Translations under genes and position numbers: made by a program
Notes under the pieces: model-generated
The model's database searches: none
Told to the model about the DNA's origin: nothing
The model's input: only the letters and a program-made list of their open reading frames with translations
Source: Timema cristinae
Lineage: Eukaryota; Arthropoda; Insecta; Phasmatodea; Timematidae
Direction of reading: 5' to 3'
Length of the DNA: 64,000 nucleotides
Assembly: GCA_039000515.1 (NCBI GenBank)
Contig: JBCFYV010000001.1
Span: 33,688,061 to 33,752,060 of the forward strand
Part shown: positions 10,673 through 22,560 of the stretch, one piece after another
Numbering within the stretch: the stretch's first letter is position 1
How the letters are laid out: every line of letters starts with the position of its first letter

Positions 10673-10939
10673 TATATAGAAGTTATAGCTTAGTCGTCAA
10701 AATAAATGTCAACTTGTAAAACACGTTCAGATTATATTATCTCTATTTTAACAATGTGTATTAGTCAACCTGCTTTCACGCGATGTATCAAAATCTAAAC
10801 CAATAAAGAATTAATATGCAAATATAATTTAACATTTGGTTATTATTCCCTGTTGTTTATTTTACAACCTAAAAATAACAAAAATGTATTTATAGGTTTA
10901 CCGTGAGAATAACGGGTACACCTTCTAGTAATATGGTCC

Positions 10940-10965
10940 CGAACGGGTAGTAAGATGCGGTGCTA

Positions 10966-10996
<31 letters not shown>

Positions 10997-11015
10997 TAAT
11001 AATATAATAATATGG
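10940..11015 (+). repeat. SINE tail with (AAT)n expansion
   Basis: Only the shared tail (ggtcccgaacgggtagtaag atgcggtgcta) is present, followed by a long run of AAT/AATAT units. Confidence 0.7.
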
Positions 11016-11501
11016 TAAGATATGTTCACGGTTGGCCGTGAAAATATGTGTTTATAGCTTCCAAATGTTTCTTCCTACTAGAATCTAGAATTTGATTTCT
11101 AAAGATCAGGTTACTAGACCACTCACTCTAACATCGTACAATGGAGTATATCCGCACCGGTGGGCAAGTGCATAAAAGGGTCAGTTTAATCTTTATTGGT
11201 TTACCGGTATTTGGTAGGTCAAATCCCGGCCTACAATACTGAGTTTTTTTAAATATTTTTTAAAAAAGGGACAACTGCAGATCAAATGTGTGGTAAAAAA
11301 ACTGTGAACAATGTTTTAGAACTTTCGCAACTCTTATAAAAGTGTCTTCCTATCATAATCGTACTGTACTTTGATACATGCGCAGTCTGATTTTAATAGA
11401 AAGAACGTTATTAAAATTGGAAAATTATGTTGCCACAGCGGTGTGAAAAAACTTATAATTATTATTGTATTTTCATTCATATCACTTTTATTTAAATAAA
11501 G

Positions 11502-11772
11502 ACCCACCTAGGTGGCGTAGTTAGCTAACGCACTAGTTTTGTGTTGAGCTAGACCACCAAGGACGGGTAGATTGAGGTTCGAATCTTGCTCGGGTGAATT
11601 GGGGGTGGTTTTTCCTAAATGGTTTTCCACTCTCCCTCCACGCGAGTTCATTTCCTCTATATTCAACCTTCCCAATTCCTAACTCATTAGCTTAATTAAT
11701 ACCTAAGCGTATAAGCCTAACTGGTAGTAAGACACGGTGATAATATTATTATTATTATTATTATTATAATTA
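11502..11772 (+). repeat. SINE-A copy (subtype A1)
   Basis: Full-length element: head ggtggcgtagttagctaacg, B box gaggttcgaatcttgc, body ttccactctccctccacgcg, tail gtataagcctaactggtagt and an (att)n terminus. Confidence 0.88.
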
Positions 11773-12379
11773 ATAATGTAAATATAGATTATACAGAAAT
11801 CCACAAAGAAGTATTATTGAAAGCTTTGATAACTTTTTATATGAACGTTTTTAATAAATTAAATAAGACATATTTCTATAATGCCAAATTTTAGTGACTT
11901 TTAATCATTTTTGGTCCAAGAAGTGCGTCTTATAAAATATCAGCATTTATTTTAAGTACAAAACGATATCATTGTTTTAACAGGCCTACACATTGGTTTG
12001 TAACTTATGACGAGCACCGAATCACCCGTACTCCTTGGAATTTAAATCTCCCCATTCCTGGGATTATAACCGAAATCTTTTACAAACCGTTAGATCAATG
12101 ATAAATGAGGTTTTATAACTAGTTCACGCAATTATGAAGGGATCGGCTTTGAATTCCGTCGATGGCAAAAGTCTGTCTTCACGTAATCCACGTGGGTACG
12201 AGTTGCTGTCAAAGGCATCAATAGCTCTAGTAAAACAACATTTTGAAAAAAAAAACCACTAGAGCATATCTGGGATCAAACAAGGACCCTTCAGACCGAC
12301 ACTTAACCCTATTTGGTAACCGTATCGATGGACACGTGTCCCAAAGCATCAACCTAATTTAATATGGTTGGCCGTTGAT
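11773..12379. other. Intergenic DNA
   Basis: AT-rich, with only a faint inverted SINE-like trace near 12010-12080. No gene recognised. Confidence 0.4.
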
Positions 12380-12558
12380 GGAGATATCGGGGCTCACAAA
12401 TCCGAGCGGACGGAAGAATGGGGGTTGGAATATGCTGAGGACTCGCCCTCCCTTTACGAAAATGTGGGTACATTTCCATACAACGCTAACTTCCTCTTAC
12501 CTACCTAATTAGTACAGATTGAGGTTAGACCAGATAGGAAGTAAAACGTGGTGGGGGG
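12380..12558 (+). repeat. SINE-A, heavily degraded
   Basis: Traces of the B-box zone, body (ccctttacgaaaatgtgggt) and tail (ccagataggaagtaaaacgt) occur in the right order. Confidence 0.5.
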
Positions 12559-12607
12559 AAAAAACCAACAACATAAAACCAAACTTACCTGACATTTGGA
12601 CACAAAA

Positions 12608-12787
12608 TACGTCACTCTAGCAATAAACTAGACTGCAAAGATGGGAAGATCGTTGTTCGAATTCCGTTTAGGTGAACTGAGATTTTTTTATAAATGGTTT
12701 TCCACTCTCCCTCTATAAAATGTGGGTACACTTACTCTAAATTAAATCTTTCTCATCCCTAACACATTATAGTAACTAATACATATG
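12608..12787 (+). repeat. SINE-A copy lacking tail
   Basis: From the head (aataaactagactgcaaaga) through B box tgttcgaattccg and body ttttccactctccctctata to aacacattatagtaactaat. The final tail is absent, and the next SINE starts directly at that point. Confidence 0.7.
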
Positions 12788-13037
12788 ACCTGCTTCGGTG
12801 GCCACGTGGTCTAACGTGCTACTCTCGCGTTGGACTAGACTGTAGACTGCCGTAAACGGGGAGATCGGGGATCGATCCCGGTCGGGTGCATTGAGGGTGG
12901 TTTTCCACTCTCCTTCCACGAAATTTGGGTGAATTTCCTCTAAATTATCATTTCCTAATCCTTAACCCTTTGTCGTAATTAGTACATAGACGAATAACCC
13001 GAACGGGTAGTAAGACGCGGTACAAAAAACAACAACT
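12788..13037 (+). repeat. SINE-A copy (subtype A2)
   Basis: Head cttcggtggccacgtggtct, strong B box ggatcgatcccggtc, body and tail cgaataacccgaacgggtag, then an A/C-rich terminus. This subtype differs from A1 in the first 40 bases of the tRNA-like head. Confidence 0.9.
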
Positions 13038-13129
13038 TATCCACAAGGACGGAAAACGCTATTTAAAAAAAATATTAATTAAATCCACACCTAACGCTTT
13101 TGTTGAATCAAAGCTTTAAAACTGATATC

Positions 13130-13560
13130 AAGAAGCTAGCTAACAAGACAACTCGGATAAGAAGGTAAAAGCGGCGCCGCTGTCGTGGTAGCCCTGACGT
13201 GACGTCACACCAAGCCCAAGGTAGTGCGTGTTGATGTTTCATACACTAGTTTATTGTCATTTGTCAGTCAGTCGCTCCTTGGACTGTGTTGACTTGACAC
13301 GGACAAAAGACCGGAAACCATAACCTTGGCACGCTCATGTCAAACGGGCAGGTCGGGATACTTGTTTTCCTCCCCCCCAAGTTCAGTGTGGTCGCCGGAT
13401 CGCCGTCACCTGCACTTTAGCGCAAATGTGATGTGAGCATCGCATTCGAAGAGGAACAGTTTATAAGTTCGCGTAAGTTCTCAGCGTTGGTTCGCTAGTT
13501 TTATTTTTAGGTCGCTCTGAAAATCTAGGTTAACTTTTAGCAAGTTTGTTCCAGTTATCA
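13130..13560 (+). promoter_or_regulatory. CpG-rich promoter-like block with CRE and donor site
   Basis: Against an AT-rich background this block is GC- and CpG-rich. It contains overlapping CRE-type motifs at 13195-13208, including the perfect palindrome TGACGTCA at 13200-13207. A short reading frame of 27 codons starts at 13337. A GTAAGT donor-like sequence lies at 13473. It looks like a promoter plus non-coding first exon on the + strand. The nearest downstream + gene with a splice acceptor just before its start codon is EMRE at 31.6 kb, but the link is a guess. Confidence 0.45.
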
Positions 13561-14310
13561 TTTCTTCATTCAGAACATTGCCTCGTTTAAAAAAAGAGCG
13601 AGAGAAGGAACATTTTGGAATATTATAACGGCTACCCTTTTCCCCCTTTGTTTATTTTTTTAGATAGTAAATTAAATATTTGTAATCTAATTAAAATTAT
13701 GAACTGGAGCTGGAAAAGTTCTTGTCCCGCAATTTTTTATTCTTCCACCATTGATTTATTTCTCAGTTATCTTGCTTTAAACTTGGTGTTAAAACATTGG
13801 TTTTATTTCTTCTTTTTTAAAAAAACTGGGAGCTTTATTTATGGGTGCTTAATGGATTAACTTAAGAGAGGGTGGAAGTGAATGTGAGTTAAGGTAATAT
13901 TTTCTTTTTGCAGATTTTACAAGGAAAAACATTTTTTACCAAAATAAATCAAATATTGTTTGAGTAGATATTATAGTTATTTTAATTTTATGCTAGTAAT
14001 CTCAACATTTCTTGAGTATTTGTTTGAGCAAAGTGGCATTTGCACAGAAGATTTTCAAATTACCGTTAATATAAAGTCTTGTTTATATTCTGGAATGTAT
14101 AAGGTATAGTTTACTAAATAATTTTTGTGATTACAATGTAGACCTACATACAATTTAATTGAACGTATATAATGAAGCAAAAGTTTGTTTACTTTGTCCA
14201 TACTATTATTTTTGCTATAACAATCAGAAAAATAGGTACCTTAACTCCACTTTAAGCTAACAATTTTTTTTTACAATACCCAAAATAATAAATTTGAGGT
14301 AAAATCATAT
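13561..14310. other. AT-rich intergenic or intronic DNA
   Basis: One 81-codon open frame is present but its composition is T-rich and it has no domain. I see no supported gene. Confidence 0.4.
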
Positions 14311-14312
14311 TC

Positions 14313-14530
14313 TCCATTCGCCATAGGAGTTATGGTAACTTTAGAACTAGCAGAAGATTTAAAAAACTTAAAAGAAATACAAAACGAATCGTTTGTTGTG
14401 AAAGTTTGGCTGTCAAAAGTGACATCAGCTTTAACATATGGTCTTGCAAATCATGTGGTTTGGCGAATGGACACATGAAAGTAGATCTAGTAACTTCTAC
14501 TAGCTATCACTTACCTACACTTTTAATTGT
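14313..14530. mobile_element. MITE, partial copy of the 31.0-kb element
   Basis: Left end ccattcgccataggagt matches the terminal inverted repeat of the MITE at 31026-31255, and the internal tggcgaatggacacatgaaa and tagtaacttctactagctat also correspond. The right end is decayed or cut by a SINE-A. Confidence 0.6.
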
Positions 14531-14735
14531 GCACAGCATCTTACTACCCATTCAAGATTAACGTATATTTACACTAATTGGAAAGTGATCTATCGGGTAG
14601 AAATTTAGAGGAATTGTACCCACATTCTTTCTTTGAGAGAAAGTGGAAATTAATTGAAGAAACCCCTCAAAAAACTTTTAGCTGGTACTCAGCGGTAAAT
14701 TGAGCGCATTAGTCTGTGTGACCACCGAAGTGGGT
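14531..14735 (-). repeat. SINE-A copy, degraded
   Basis: Inverted tail gcatcttactacccattcaa, body gaaatttagaggaattgtac and head remnant accaccgaagtgggt are in order. The B-box zone is mostly lost. Confidence 0.65.
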
Positions 14736-14815
14736 AGTACAATACTAACGCATTTTATAGACTACTAACAATAAAGCATACAACCTGATTTGCATTTCTT
14801 ATGATCAAACTATTT

Positions 14816-15067
14816 TTAGCACCAAGTCTTACTTCCTAGTTTATACGCATATGTAGGCCTGCTTATTACGCTAGTGAGTTAGTGATAAGGAAGGTTGAAT
14901 TTAGTGGAAGTGTACTTGCAGTTGCGTGGAGGAAGAGTTGAAAACCTTTTTAATAAAAAACTTCCTTAGTATATCCAACCGGGATTCGAACCCCAATCTC
15001 GTTGTCATCGGCAGTCTAGTCTAACAAGATAGTGATGACTTAGACTATGGGGCCACCAAAGCAGGTT
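14816..15067 (-). repeat. SINE-A copy (A2)
   Basis: Complete inverted element from tagcaccaagtcttacttcc through B box gggattcgaaccccaatctc to the head ccaccaaagcaggtt. Confidence 0.85.
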
Positions 15068-16272
15068 AAACTATTATCGATTGGGTTTTAGTGCATTTAT
15101 TTTTTCCATAAAACTTGCTTAAAAATAAGAAACATACGCAATTATTATTTACTTTGTGTTTTTTTTAAAAAGTAATTCAAGCTTAAAATGTTCCTGCAAA
15201 TATTAATTTATGTAGTCTGTAATTTTGGCTCTTTTTGAGGGTTGAAAATATACAAAAAATATTTCCGTATTCAAACTCCTTGCCAATGAGTCAATTTGAT
15301 AAATGAGGTCTACTTTGCATCACCTGTTAAAGTAACAAAGCATATTTGCCAATCGTTCAAATATGAAACGTGTTTTATTATATTCTCAACTGTCAGAAAA
15401 AGGTGAAAATTACCTTAAACTGACAGTATTGGTTGGTATAATCTCTAGTTAAAATTGCTTAAAAGATCTTACCACTCTTCCCGAGCTTCTCTAATTTAGA
15501 GTTTTTTTGGTTTAAAGCCCGATTCAGCGGGTAACAGGTAGTCGCTATATAAATGAGATTCCAGTTTCGATTGGAAAAAAGACTGAAACTAATCCTAATA
15601 AATATTTTGATTTCTTTTTCTAGATGGAGAATTCCTCTCTAAAAGCACAATAATAACTTCGGCTATTTGATTTTTAATCCTAATAAAGATTACTATTTTG
15701 TTTCGCTTTAAAGCAGAGGGTCAACAAAGGAGGGAATAAGTCTTTGTTATTTCATCTTCACTTTCTTCTACCAAATCGTATTTTGCTTGTTGCCTGCTAG
15801 CAAAAAGGGTTCCCTAAACAAAAACAGATGTCTCTAAAAGAAGATTTCAATACTAGGCAATCCTCGAGTTGAAACCCTTCTAATATGAAATTTGTCATTA
15901 AAAACAAATATTTCCCTCTTTTTCAAACGGTAAAAGATCATCTAACTACTCCAGTATTCTCATTAAAAAACAACTTCTCCGAAACCGGTTTGATTCGCGA
16001 CTATAAAAAAAATAAGTGCTCTTGTTGATTCGTAACTACGTAACATACAATGGCTGATCCTGTGTGACGTTTTCCAAAGTTCATTTATACTAAACCAGTA
16101 GACTTGCAAATCCCTCTTTGCTTGACTCGAGATAATAAACGTATTACATATTTACTGCTTAAATGGTTGTTTATTTCCGGTCCATAAGAGTAGAACCTTT
16201 TTCCGTAATGGTTAAATAATACGGATGTGTACAAATGCAAATATATGCATACCATATTAATAGGTTTTTTTT
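15068..16272. other. Intergenic DNA
   Basis: About 1.2 kb of AT-rich sequence without a recognised gene, SINE or inverted repeat. Confidence 0.5.
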
Positions 16273-16273
16273 C

Positions 16274-16685
16274 CATCGCGTCTTACTATCCGTTCGGGCT
16301 ACACGCATATTACATATTATTATTATTATTATTATTATTATTAGCACCGCGTCTTACTACCCGTTCGAGTTATACGCACTTACGCTAATGTGTAATGGTA
16401 GGGTGATTGTGAGATAAAATGGAGGACCTACAGTTTAACGTGGAATCTGAACCACGGTGGAGGCCTGGCATATTATATAATAACTACGCTAATGTGCTAG
16501 GGATTGAGAGGGTCAGATTCAAAGGAAGGGTACCCCCATTTACGTGGAGAGGGAGTGTCAAAATGTTTAGAAATAAAACCTATCCAATACGTCCAACCGG
16601 GATTCGAATCTCGATTTCCCCCTCATCGACAGTCAAGTATATTGCGAGAGTGACGCTTTAAACCATAATACTACCGAATTGGGTT
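16274..16685 (-). repeat. SINE-A interrupted by a SINE-B
   Basis: Outer element: inverted tail catcgcgtcttactatccgt at the left, resuming at about 16475 (actacgctaatgtgctaggg) and ending at ctaccgaattgggtt. The interior is occupied by a nested inverted SINE-B. Confidence 0.8.
16318..16470 (-). repeat. Nested SINE-B, 5'-truncated
   Basis: It has an (att)n terminus, shared tail agcaccgcgtcttactaccc and family-B body ending at ggtggaggcctggca, where the tRNA head is lost. It lies inside an older SINE-A in the same orientation. Confidence 0.85.
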
Positions 16686-17020
16686 ATTAATATTGTTGTA
16701 TTTTCAATAAGTAAAAATGTATCATATTACTTTGCTGTATTTTATTAGAAATAAGTTTTTTGTTTCAGGCCAAAAATATAGCTTACATAGAAAAAATAAC
16801 TATGTTAAAATTGTAATGGTCATATTCTATACGTACTAGCTTAGATATAACTGTGTATATAGAACTATATATGTGTGTACGTATATCAGCAATTTTTACA
16901 AAGAAAATATAAATAAATCGCGTTAAAGTCACAAAAAAGCAACCTTGCACAGATAAAATTGAATCATTGAAATTCTGTTTGACAACTTATTGTCATCCTA
17001 TGGGTTAGGAAAACAAGACC
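16686..17020. other. AT-rich intergenic DNA
   Basis: No recognised feature. Confidence 0.4.
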
Positions 17021-17125
17021 CACATCAGTGGTCGCGCAGACTTAGACGTTGAGCTCTTCTAGTCTGGTTTGCCAGTGGTAGGAAGGTCCGGTGTTCAACG
17101 CCCAGTTGTCTTCAATTCCTATAAT
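17021..17125 (+). repeat. SINE-A head fragment
   Basis: Head acatcagtggtcgcgcagac and decayed B box (ggtgttcaacgcccag). The element ends before the body. Confidence 0.55.
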
Positions 17126-17333
17126 ACAATTTAATGATAGCTATGATTTATTTCTCAATTAATTATTTTCTTTTCTTTTTTGTTTGGCTTAAAGATATAT
17201 AAATATAATAATTTATAAAATATATTTTTGTTTGGGTGAGATATATATTACCATATCTACTTTTTTGTACTCATTCCTCAAGTCATATAACTTGCAGCCG
17301 TCACTTTTGATATATATTATCAATAAATATGAA

Positions 17334-17615
17334 GGGTGACCTGGTGGTCTAGGTAGGTGTAGACTTCATGCTGGGGTGTTCAATCCTCGGTCCCGGCACA
17401 GATTTATCTGATTGCCAAACCTTTCTTTCACCTCTGACAAGACGTGTATTAATCACAACTTGTGAATGTGGAGAATTCCAGGCCTCCACCGTGTTCGGAT
17501 TCCCCGTTAAACTGTAGGTCCTCCATTTTATCTCACAATCACCCTACCATTACACATTAGCGTAAGTGCGTATAATCCGAACGGGTAGTAAGACGTGGTG
17601 CTAATAATAATAATA
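17334..17615 (+). repeat. SINE-B copy, full length
   Basis: Head gggtgacctggtggtctagg, B box ggtgttcaatcctcgg, family-B body, shared tail cgaacgggtagtaagacgtg and (taa)n terminus. Short similar flanks (tatgaa) suggest a target-site duplication. Confidence 0.9.
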
Positions 17616-18600
17616 ACTATGAAATACACTAAAAATAAAAGAGAATAAATATAAACACACAAGCTACGCTGATACGTACCTAAACCACAGGCTGAATTTG
17701 TGTACCTCTTTTTTAGGTATATCAGAAGCGCACAAGGTAGGTGCATCATGAGTGCGCCATTGTTTCTAGTCTCTGGGCCTCATATGATACCACCGCTTGT
17801 TACTTATTTCTAACTAATTCCCTCAACATTTGTGAGTTATGGACATGCTGATGACAGTGACTAATCATTATTATAAGATGTTCTGTCCTACGACAGGTCC
17901 GTTCCTTTTGTCAGTGAATCTTAGATCACCAATGTCTGTCTTCGGCCTCCTCCTTCAACTCTCAGAATTTTCTTCTTTCCCTAAAGTCATCCAATATTTG
18001 AATCTTCTTTCATCCTAAGGTCCCTTTTCCCTCAACCTATTTTTTCTGTGACGTCGTGCAGAAGACAGTTCCTCCTAAGGATGTGTCCGATGCTGTTTAC
18101 TTTGCACCCAAGAATTACATCCAAAATGGTTCTAATAAAGGCTAGAAATATACATTTTTCCAAAATTACAAGTATCATTATTATCTTGAATTAGCAAGCG
18201 ATCAACCTAACCTGGCCTAACCAAACCCTGTAGTTATATTATTTTATTGTAATTATTATTGTAGAGATTGGAGAGTAAGGGCCTACAATACATGTTCGCC
18301 ATATTGTCACGTTAAGCAGTATTTTTTTTTCTTCGTGCGCGCTTTAAATACGAGGTCTAGAGCGCTTTTGATCTTTATCTTCGTGCGCATTTGATATGAG
18401 TTTTCTCCTTCTTATATTCTTTCTATGTTCTCCGAAGCTGCGACTCGTGAGAGCTGTTAGAGCTGCCAAGTGTACAATACAACATTTTAATCAAATCTAG
18501 GATCATTTAATATCAACACAAAAGGTGATCATCGGGATGTTGATATAGAGGTCCTAGGTTTGATTAACCTTTCCAGTTGTAATTTTTCAACTTATATTTT
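17616..18600. other. Intergenic DNA with possible old repeat at 17.88-18.11 kb
   Basis: The C/T-rich tract around 17880-18110 looks more complex than the background and may be an old transposon fragment. I cannot identify it. No gene recognised. Confidence 0.3.
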
Positions 18601-18604
18601 TTCT

Positions 18605-18855
18605 TTAGCACAACGTCTTACTACCCGTTCTGATTAAACTCTTATGTACTGATTACGCTTGTGGTTAGAAAGGTACTATTTATAGGAAGTGTACCCCCAT
18701 TTTCGTGGAATGAGATTGGAAACCATTTTGTGGGGAAAAAAAAACATAAATACATCCAACAGAGTTTCAAACCTCGATCTTCCCGTCAATGGCTGTTTAG
18801 TATGGTCTACTGCGAGAGTAGCGCGTTAGACCATGAGGCCACCGAAGTGGGTTTC
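18605..18855 (-). repeat. SINE-A copy (A2)
   Basis: Inverted tail tagcacaacgtcttactacc, body ggaagtgtacccccattttc and head gttagaccatgaggccaccg. The family's typical length of about 250 bp is kept. Confidence 0.85.
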
Positions 18856-19550
18856 AACTATTTAAATTAATAAAATAACATTTTATCAATGATGATCCCA
18901 AACAAATATGTCTGTATTTTCTAAATTACCCTTCCTAAGAAAATTGTACTGTACTTGTCCATGATATCCTTATTTTCTATTAGTATTATTATGGTTTTAG
19001 TGAATGTAAACTTATATTTCTGATAGACAGAAAAATGGAAATAGTTAATAGAGGAGAGAGATAGAGATCCAACCTTTGTTCTGGGCCTCCGTTAGATTTA
19101 TAGCCGAGGTTTCCAACTGGAGCACGCGATGCTTTATTTTTTCTTTTATTTTTTTCTTTCGGGCCCATGATGTTTCTTGGAAAAGTAATCTACTGTAGTA
19201 AAATGTATGCTTTTAGCCAAGAAACGGAAAGTTTTGACTTACGTGAGAACAATCCATGAAAGCTCCAACTGATTTTCATTCACAGGGTGTCCAGTGATTT
19301 TTAAAACAAGGAAATACCAGGGAATTTTTATCAAATTTTTGGAATTTTTATCTATTTACTGAAAACATATGCTTTTTTATTTATATTGGTACAAATAAGT
19401 ATTTTTATTCCAGTTAATATGCACTGCTATCGTTTTAAATAACAATGACCCTGTTGAGCATACTAATCTCAATTATCAAAGTCATCATGTGATTTCAGTG
19501 TCACCTTTCTACCCCTCTACGACACTACTTTAGCAAAAAAAAAAATCTTT
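18856..19550. other. Intergenic DNA
   Basis: No recognised feature. Confidence 0.4.
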
Positions 19551-19771
19551 TTTGCACCACGTCTTACTACCCGTTCGGTTTATACGCTTATGTACTAATT
19601 ACACTGATAGCTTTAGGGATTGGGGAGGTTTTATTTAGAGGAAGTAATCCCGCATTTGTGTGAAGGAAGATTGTAAAACTATTTTAGAAAAAAACAACCT
19701 CATTACACTCAACCGAGATTCGAACCTTTCCCGAAACTAGAGCGTTAGCTAACTACGCCACCGAGGTGGTT
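19551..19771 (-). repeat. SINE-A copy (A1), small internal deletion
   Basis: Inverted tail gcaccacgtcttactacccg to head gctaactacgccaccgaggt. About 30 bases between the B box and the head are missing. Confidence 0.85.
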
Positions 19772-20169
19772 GAGAATCTTGTAAAAGTCAGGTAATTTAA
19801 TAAAAAATAGTTTAGCTGGACATCCTGTAATAAACTTATCCACGTGAGTCCTTGTCACTTGTGACCTTCAGGGCACTTTAAAGTTGGAAACCTTGCTCTG
19901 TTTATGGACATTGATCTATGTGGGAAGGTATATCGCACGAGAATGTGTGTGCCGTCGTTCTTATATTGGATCGAAGAACACTTGTAAGTGCTTCTAAAAT
20001 CAATCCGTAGACTGTAATCAAGAACTAGGAACAGTGCTGCCACAACAATCACTGCTCCCCCCCCCCCTCTCCCTCAACCCCTTAGCTTTGGTAACACACA
20101 CTACAACCTGTGATTATTTCATTTCAATTTCTTGGTAGTTACAAGTTATTAAAACTGTTGATGTAGTGA

Positions 20170-20453
20170 GGTTACCTTGTTGTCTAGGGGTAAGGTGTCA
20201 GACTTCTGTTCTGGGGTCCGGGGTTCAATCCTCGGTCCGCACAGATTTATCTGATTACCAAACCCTTCCTTCACCTCTGACAAGACATCTTGTGAATGTG
20301 GGGAATGCCAGGCCTCCACCATGGTTCGGATTCCACGTTAAACGTATGTCCTCCATTTCATCTCACAATCACCCTACATTACACATTAGCGTAAATGCGT
20401 ATAACCCAACGGGTAGTAAGACGGGTGCTGCTGATGATATTAATAATAATAAT
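20170..20453 (+). repeat. SINE-B copy with perfect 13-bp target-site duplication
   Basis: The full element runs from gttaccttgttgtctagggg to the (aat)n terminus. The direct repeat gttgatgtagtga lies at 20157-20169 and 20454-20466, which fixes both boundaries exactly. Confidence 0.95.
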
Positions 20454-20545
20454 GTTGATGTAGTGAATAGAGTCCGATTAATTATCTAAACTGTGATAAC
20501 CAATAACGGTAAAAACACGGATAAAGATTTCTCGCAATGTTCAAT

Positions 20546-20692
20546 TTTACGATGACGGCTAGGTTCAGGGTTTGAATCCTGGCTGGATATATCGGTGTGG
20601 GTTACTACGGTACATGTTTATCCACTCTCCACGCAGATGTGGATTATATACTTCCTCAATAATCCTATCATTCCTATTCCTACTATATTAGT
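20546..20692 (+). repeat. SINE-A half, left arm of an inverted pair
   Basis: B box agggtttgaatcctggctgg, body tatccactctccacgcagat and on to tattagtgtaat, where it meets an inverted SINE-A at the equivalent body position. Confidence 0.7.
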
Positions 20693-20886
20693 GTAATGAG
20701 TTAAGGATTAGGAAGGTTGGTTTTAGAGTAAATGTACCTGCGTTTATTTTTAGGAAGGGTGGAAATCCATCGTGGCAAATAACACTCTCGCTACACCCGA
20801 CTGGGACACGAACCCCGATCTCAAAATCCTGTCTAACACGATAGTGATGCCTTAGGGCTTAGAGACCATTCGACCACCGAAGCAGC
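20690..20886 (-). repeat. SINE-A half, right arm of an inverted pair
   Basis: Starts within the body (gagttaaggattaggaaggt) and ends with the head gaccaccgaagcagct. The two halves share a junction near 20692. Confidence 0.75.
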
Positions 20887-21033
20887 TGATATAGAGGCCA
20901 TTACTTTGGCGTAAGTTTTACACGGTTACCCATTCTTTCTAGGCGAAGTTTGGTGAGCTACCTTAAACCTTAACCACCTTATCTAAGGTGAATCAAATAA
21001 CTAAGATATTAGATTTAAATTATTATTACTACT

Positions 21034-21275
21034 ATTAGCACCGCGTCTCACTACTCGTTCGGATTATACTCATGCAAATGTGTAATGGGTAGGGTGATTG
21101 GTAGATGAAATGGAGGACTTACAGTTTAACTTGGGATCCGAACCACGGTGGAGGCCTGGCATTCCACACATTCACAAGTTGTGATTAATACACTTCTTGT
21201 CAGAGGTGAAGAAAGTGTTTGGCAATCAAATGAATCTCTGCTGGGACCGAGTATTGAACCTTGGACGCCTTCAAT
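21034..21275 (-). repeat. SINE-B copy
   Basis: Inverted shared tail tagcaccgcgtctcactact, body aaccacggtggaggcctggc and a decayed B box (accgagtattgaaccttgga). The extreme head is lost. Confidence 0.85.
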
Positions 21276-21297
21276 TTAAAGAACACCTTATTTAAGT

Positions 21298-21553
21298 TTT
21301 TTTTTAGCGCTGCGTCTCACTGCCCGTTTGGTTTATACACCTATGTACTAATTAAACTAATGTGTTGAGGGATTAGTTAAGTTTAATTTAGAGGAAATGC
21401 ACTCGCATTTTCGTGGAAGAAGAGTGTAAAACCATTTAAGGAAAACTACCCTCAGTGCACCTGACCGGGATAGAACCCGATCTCCCCGTATTCAGGGAGT
21501 AAGTCCATCACGAGAGTAGCGCATTAAACCATGCGGTCACCGAAGCAGGTATA
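21298..21553 (-). repeat. SINE-A copy (A2)
   Basis: Starts at a T-run and inverted tail tagcgctgcgtctcactgcc. Body, B box (gggatagaacccgatctccc) and head catgcggtcaccgaagcagg are all present. Confidence 0.85.
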
Positions 21554-21696
21554 TAAGATTTAAAATAGTTCAAGTTGCTGGTGCTATGGAGATCTAAATA
21601 AATATATATATATATATGGTCTTTAGAAACTACTGTAACTTATTGCCATTCGATATAAATAGAAAAACACCCATTGATGAACTTTGAACTAAAGAT

Positions 21697-21840
21697 CATG
21701 TGGGGAATGCACTCATCTGTTGGATCCACTAACTGTAGTCTTCTTTCATTCACATACCTACCATTTCACATTAGGTAAGACGTATAACCCGAACGGGTAG
21801 TAAGACGCGTGCTATATAATATATAAAATAATATAATAAT
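21697..21840 (+). repeat. SINE-B 3' fragment
   Basis: Decayed body (gtggggaatgcactcatctg) leads to a well preserved tail gtataacccgaacgggtagt and a TA-rich terminus. Confidence 0.7.
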
Positions 21841-22255
21841 AATAACTAAAGATCAGGCTCAAAATTATATGGTAATTTTTACCGCTTTAACAAATATTTG
21901 CTACTAAATCAAAAAGTAGCACATTATAGTGAAGAACCTTGTTGAATGCCATTTATTGACTCGACCCTTTTTTATTTCTGAAAGCCATTAGATAGATAGT
22001 AGCGTAATGATACTTTCAGTAGATAAAAGCCAAGCTATAGATAAACACAAAGCAATAATAGCTGACGTTGACTAAAGGTCACTGAATTTATCTCTCAACT
22101 GTTAACAGTGACAGCTGCGGGGCACACCTCTTTTTACGTATGAATACGTTTAAAGTCAATTGGCATGTTGCCACTTCCTAGTGTAAACATAAACTTGTCT
22201 AAGCTAAACCCTTCATTTGGCCTGAAAGGTTGTGTTGTTACTAACTTACTTTATG
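21841..22255. other. Intergenic DNA
   Basis: No recognised feature. Confidence 0.4.
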
Positions 22256-22259
22256 GCAT

Positions 22260-22560
22260 TAGGAACTCGAAAGTTCATTGTCGCACTTACAAAAGTTCAC
22301 CATCTATTCCTATATTGAGCTAGTTCTATCCAGTCCACCTCATTACATCCCATCTCTTTCAAGTCCATTCTAATGTTATCCTCTCACCTGCGTCTAGGTC
22401 TTCCCAATGTTTTCTTCCCATTGGGTTCGCCAATCATTACCCTGAACATGGTTCTTCTAGGTTCTCCCAATCGCACTGCCTGTCATGAACACCATAATCT
22501 GTGAGACTTGACTATCCTAACATAACAATGTCTTGTGATACAGGGTATGTAACTCATCAT
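22260..22560 (-). pseudogene. LINE reverse-transcriptase C-terminal remnant
   Basis: The minus strand reads VMIGEPNGKKTLGRPRRR, one stop in place of W, then EDNIRMDLKEMGCNEVDWIE. This is the well-known C-terminal GRPRRRWEDNI...VDW signature of insect LINE ORF2. Upstream a GEPRRTMFR-like segment can be followed after a frame change. The remnant is non-functional and differs from the LINE tails at 4.1, 24.5 and 34.3 kb. Confidence 0.88.
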
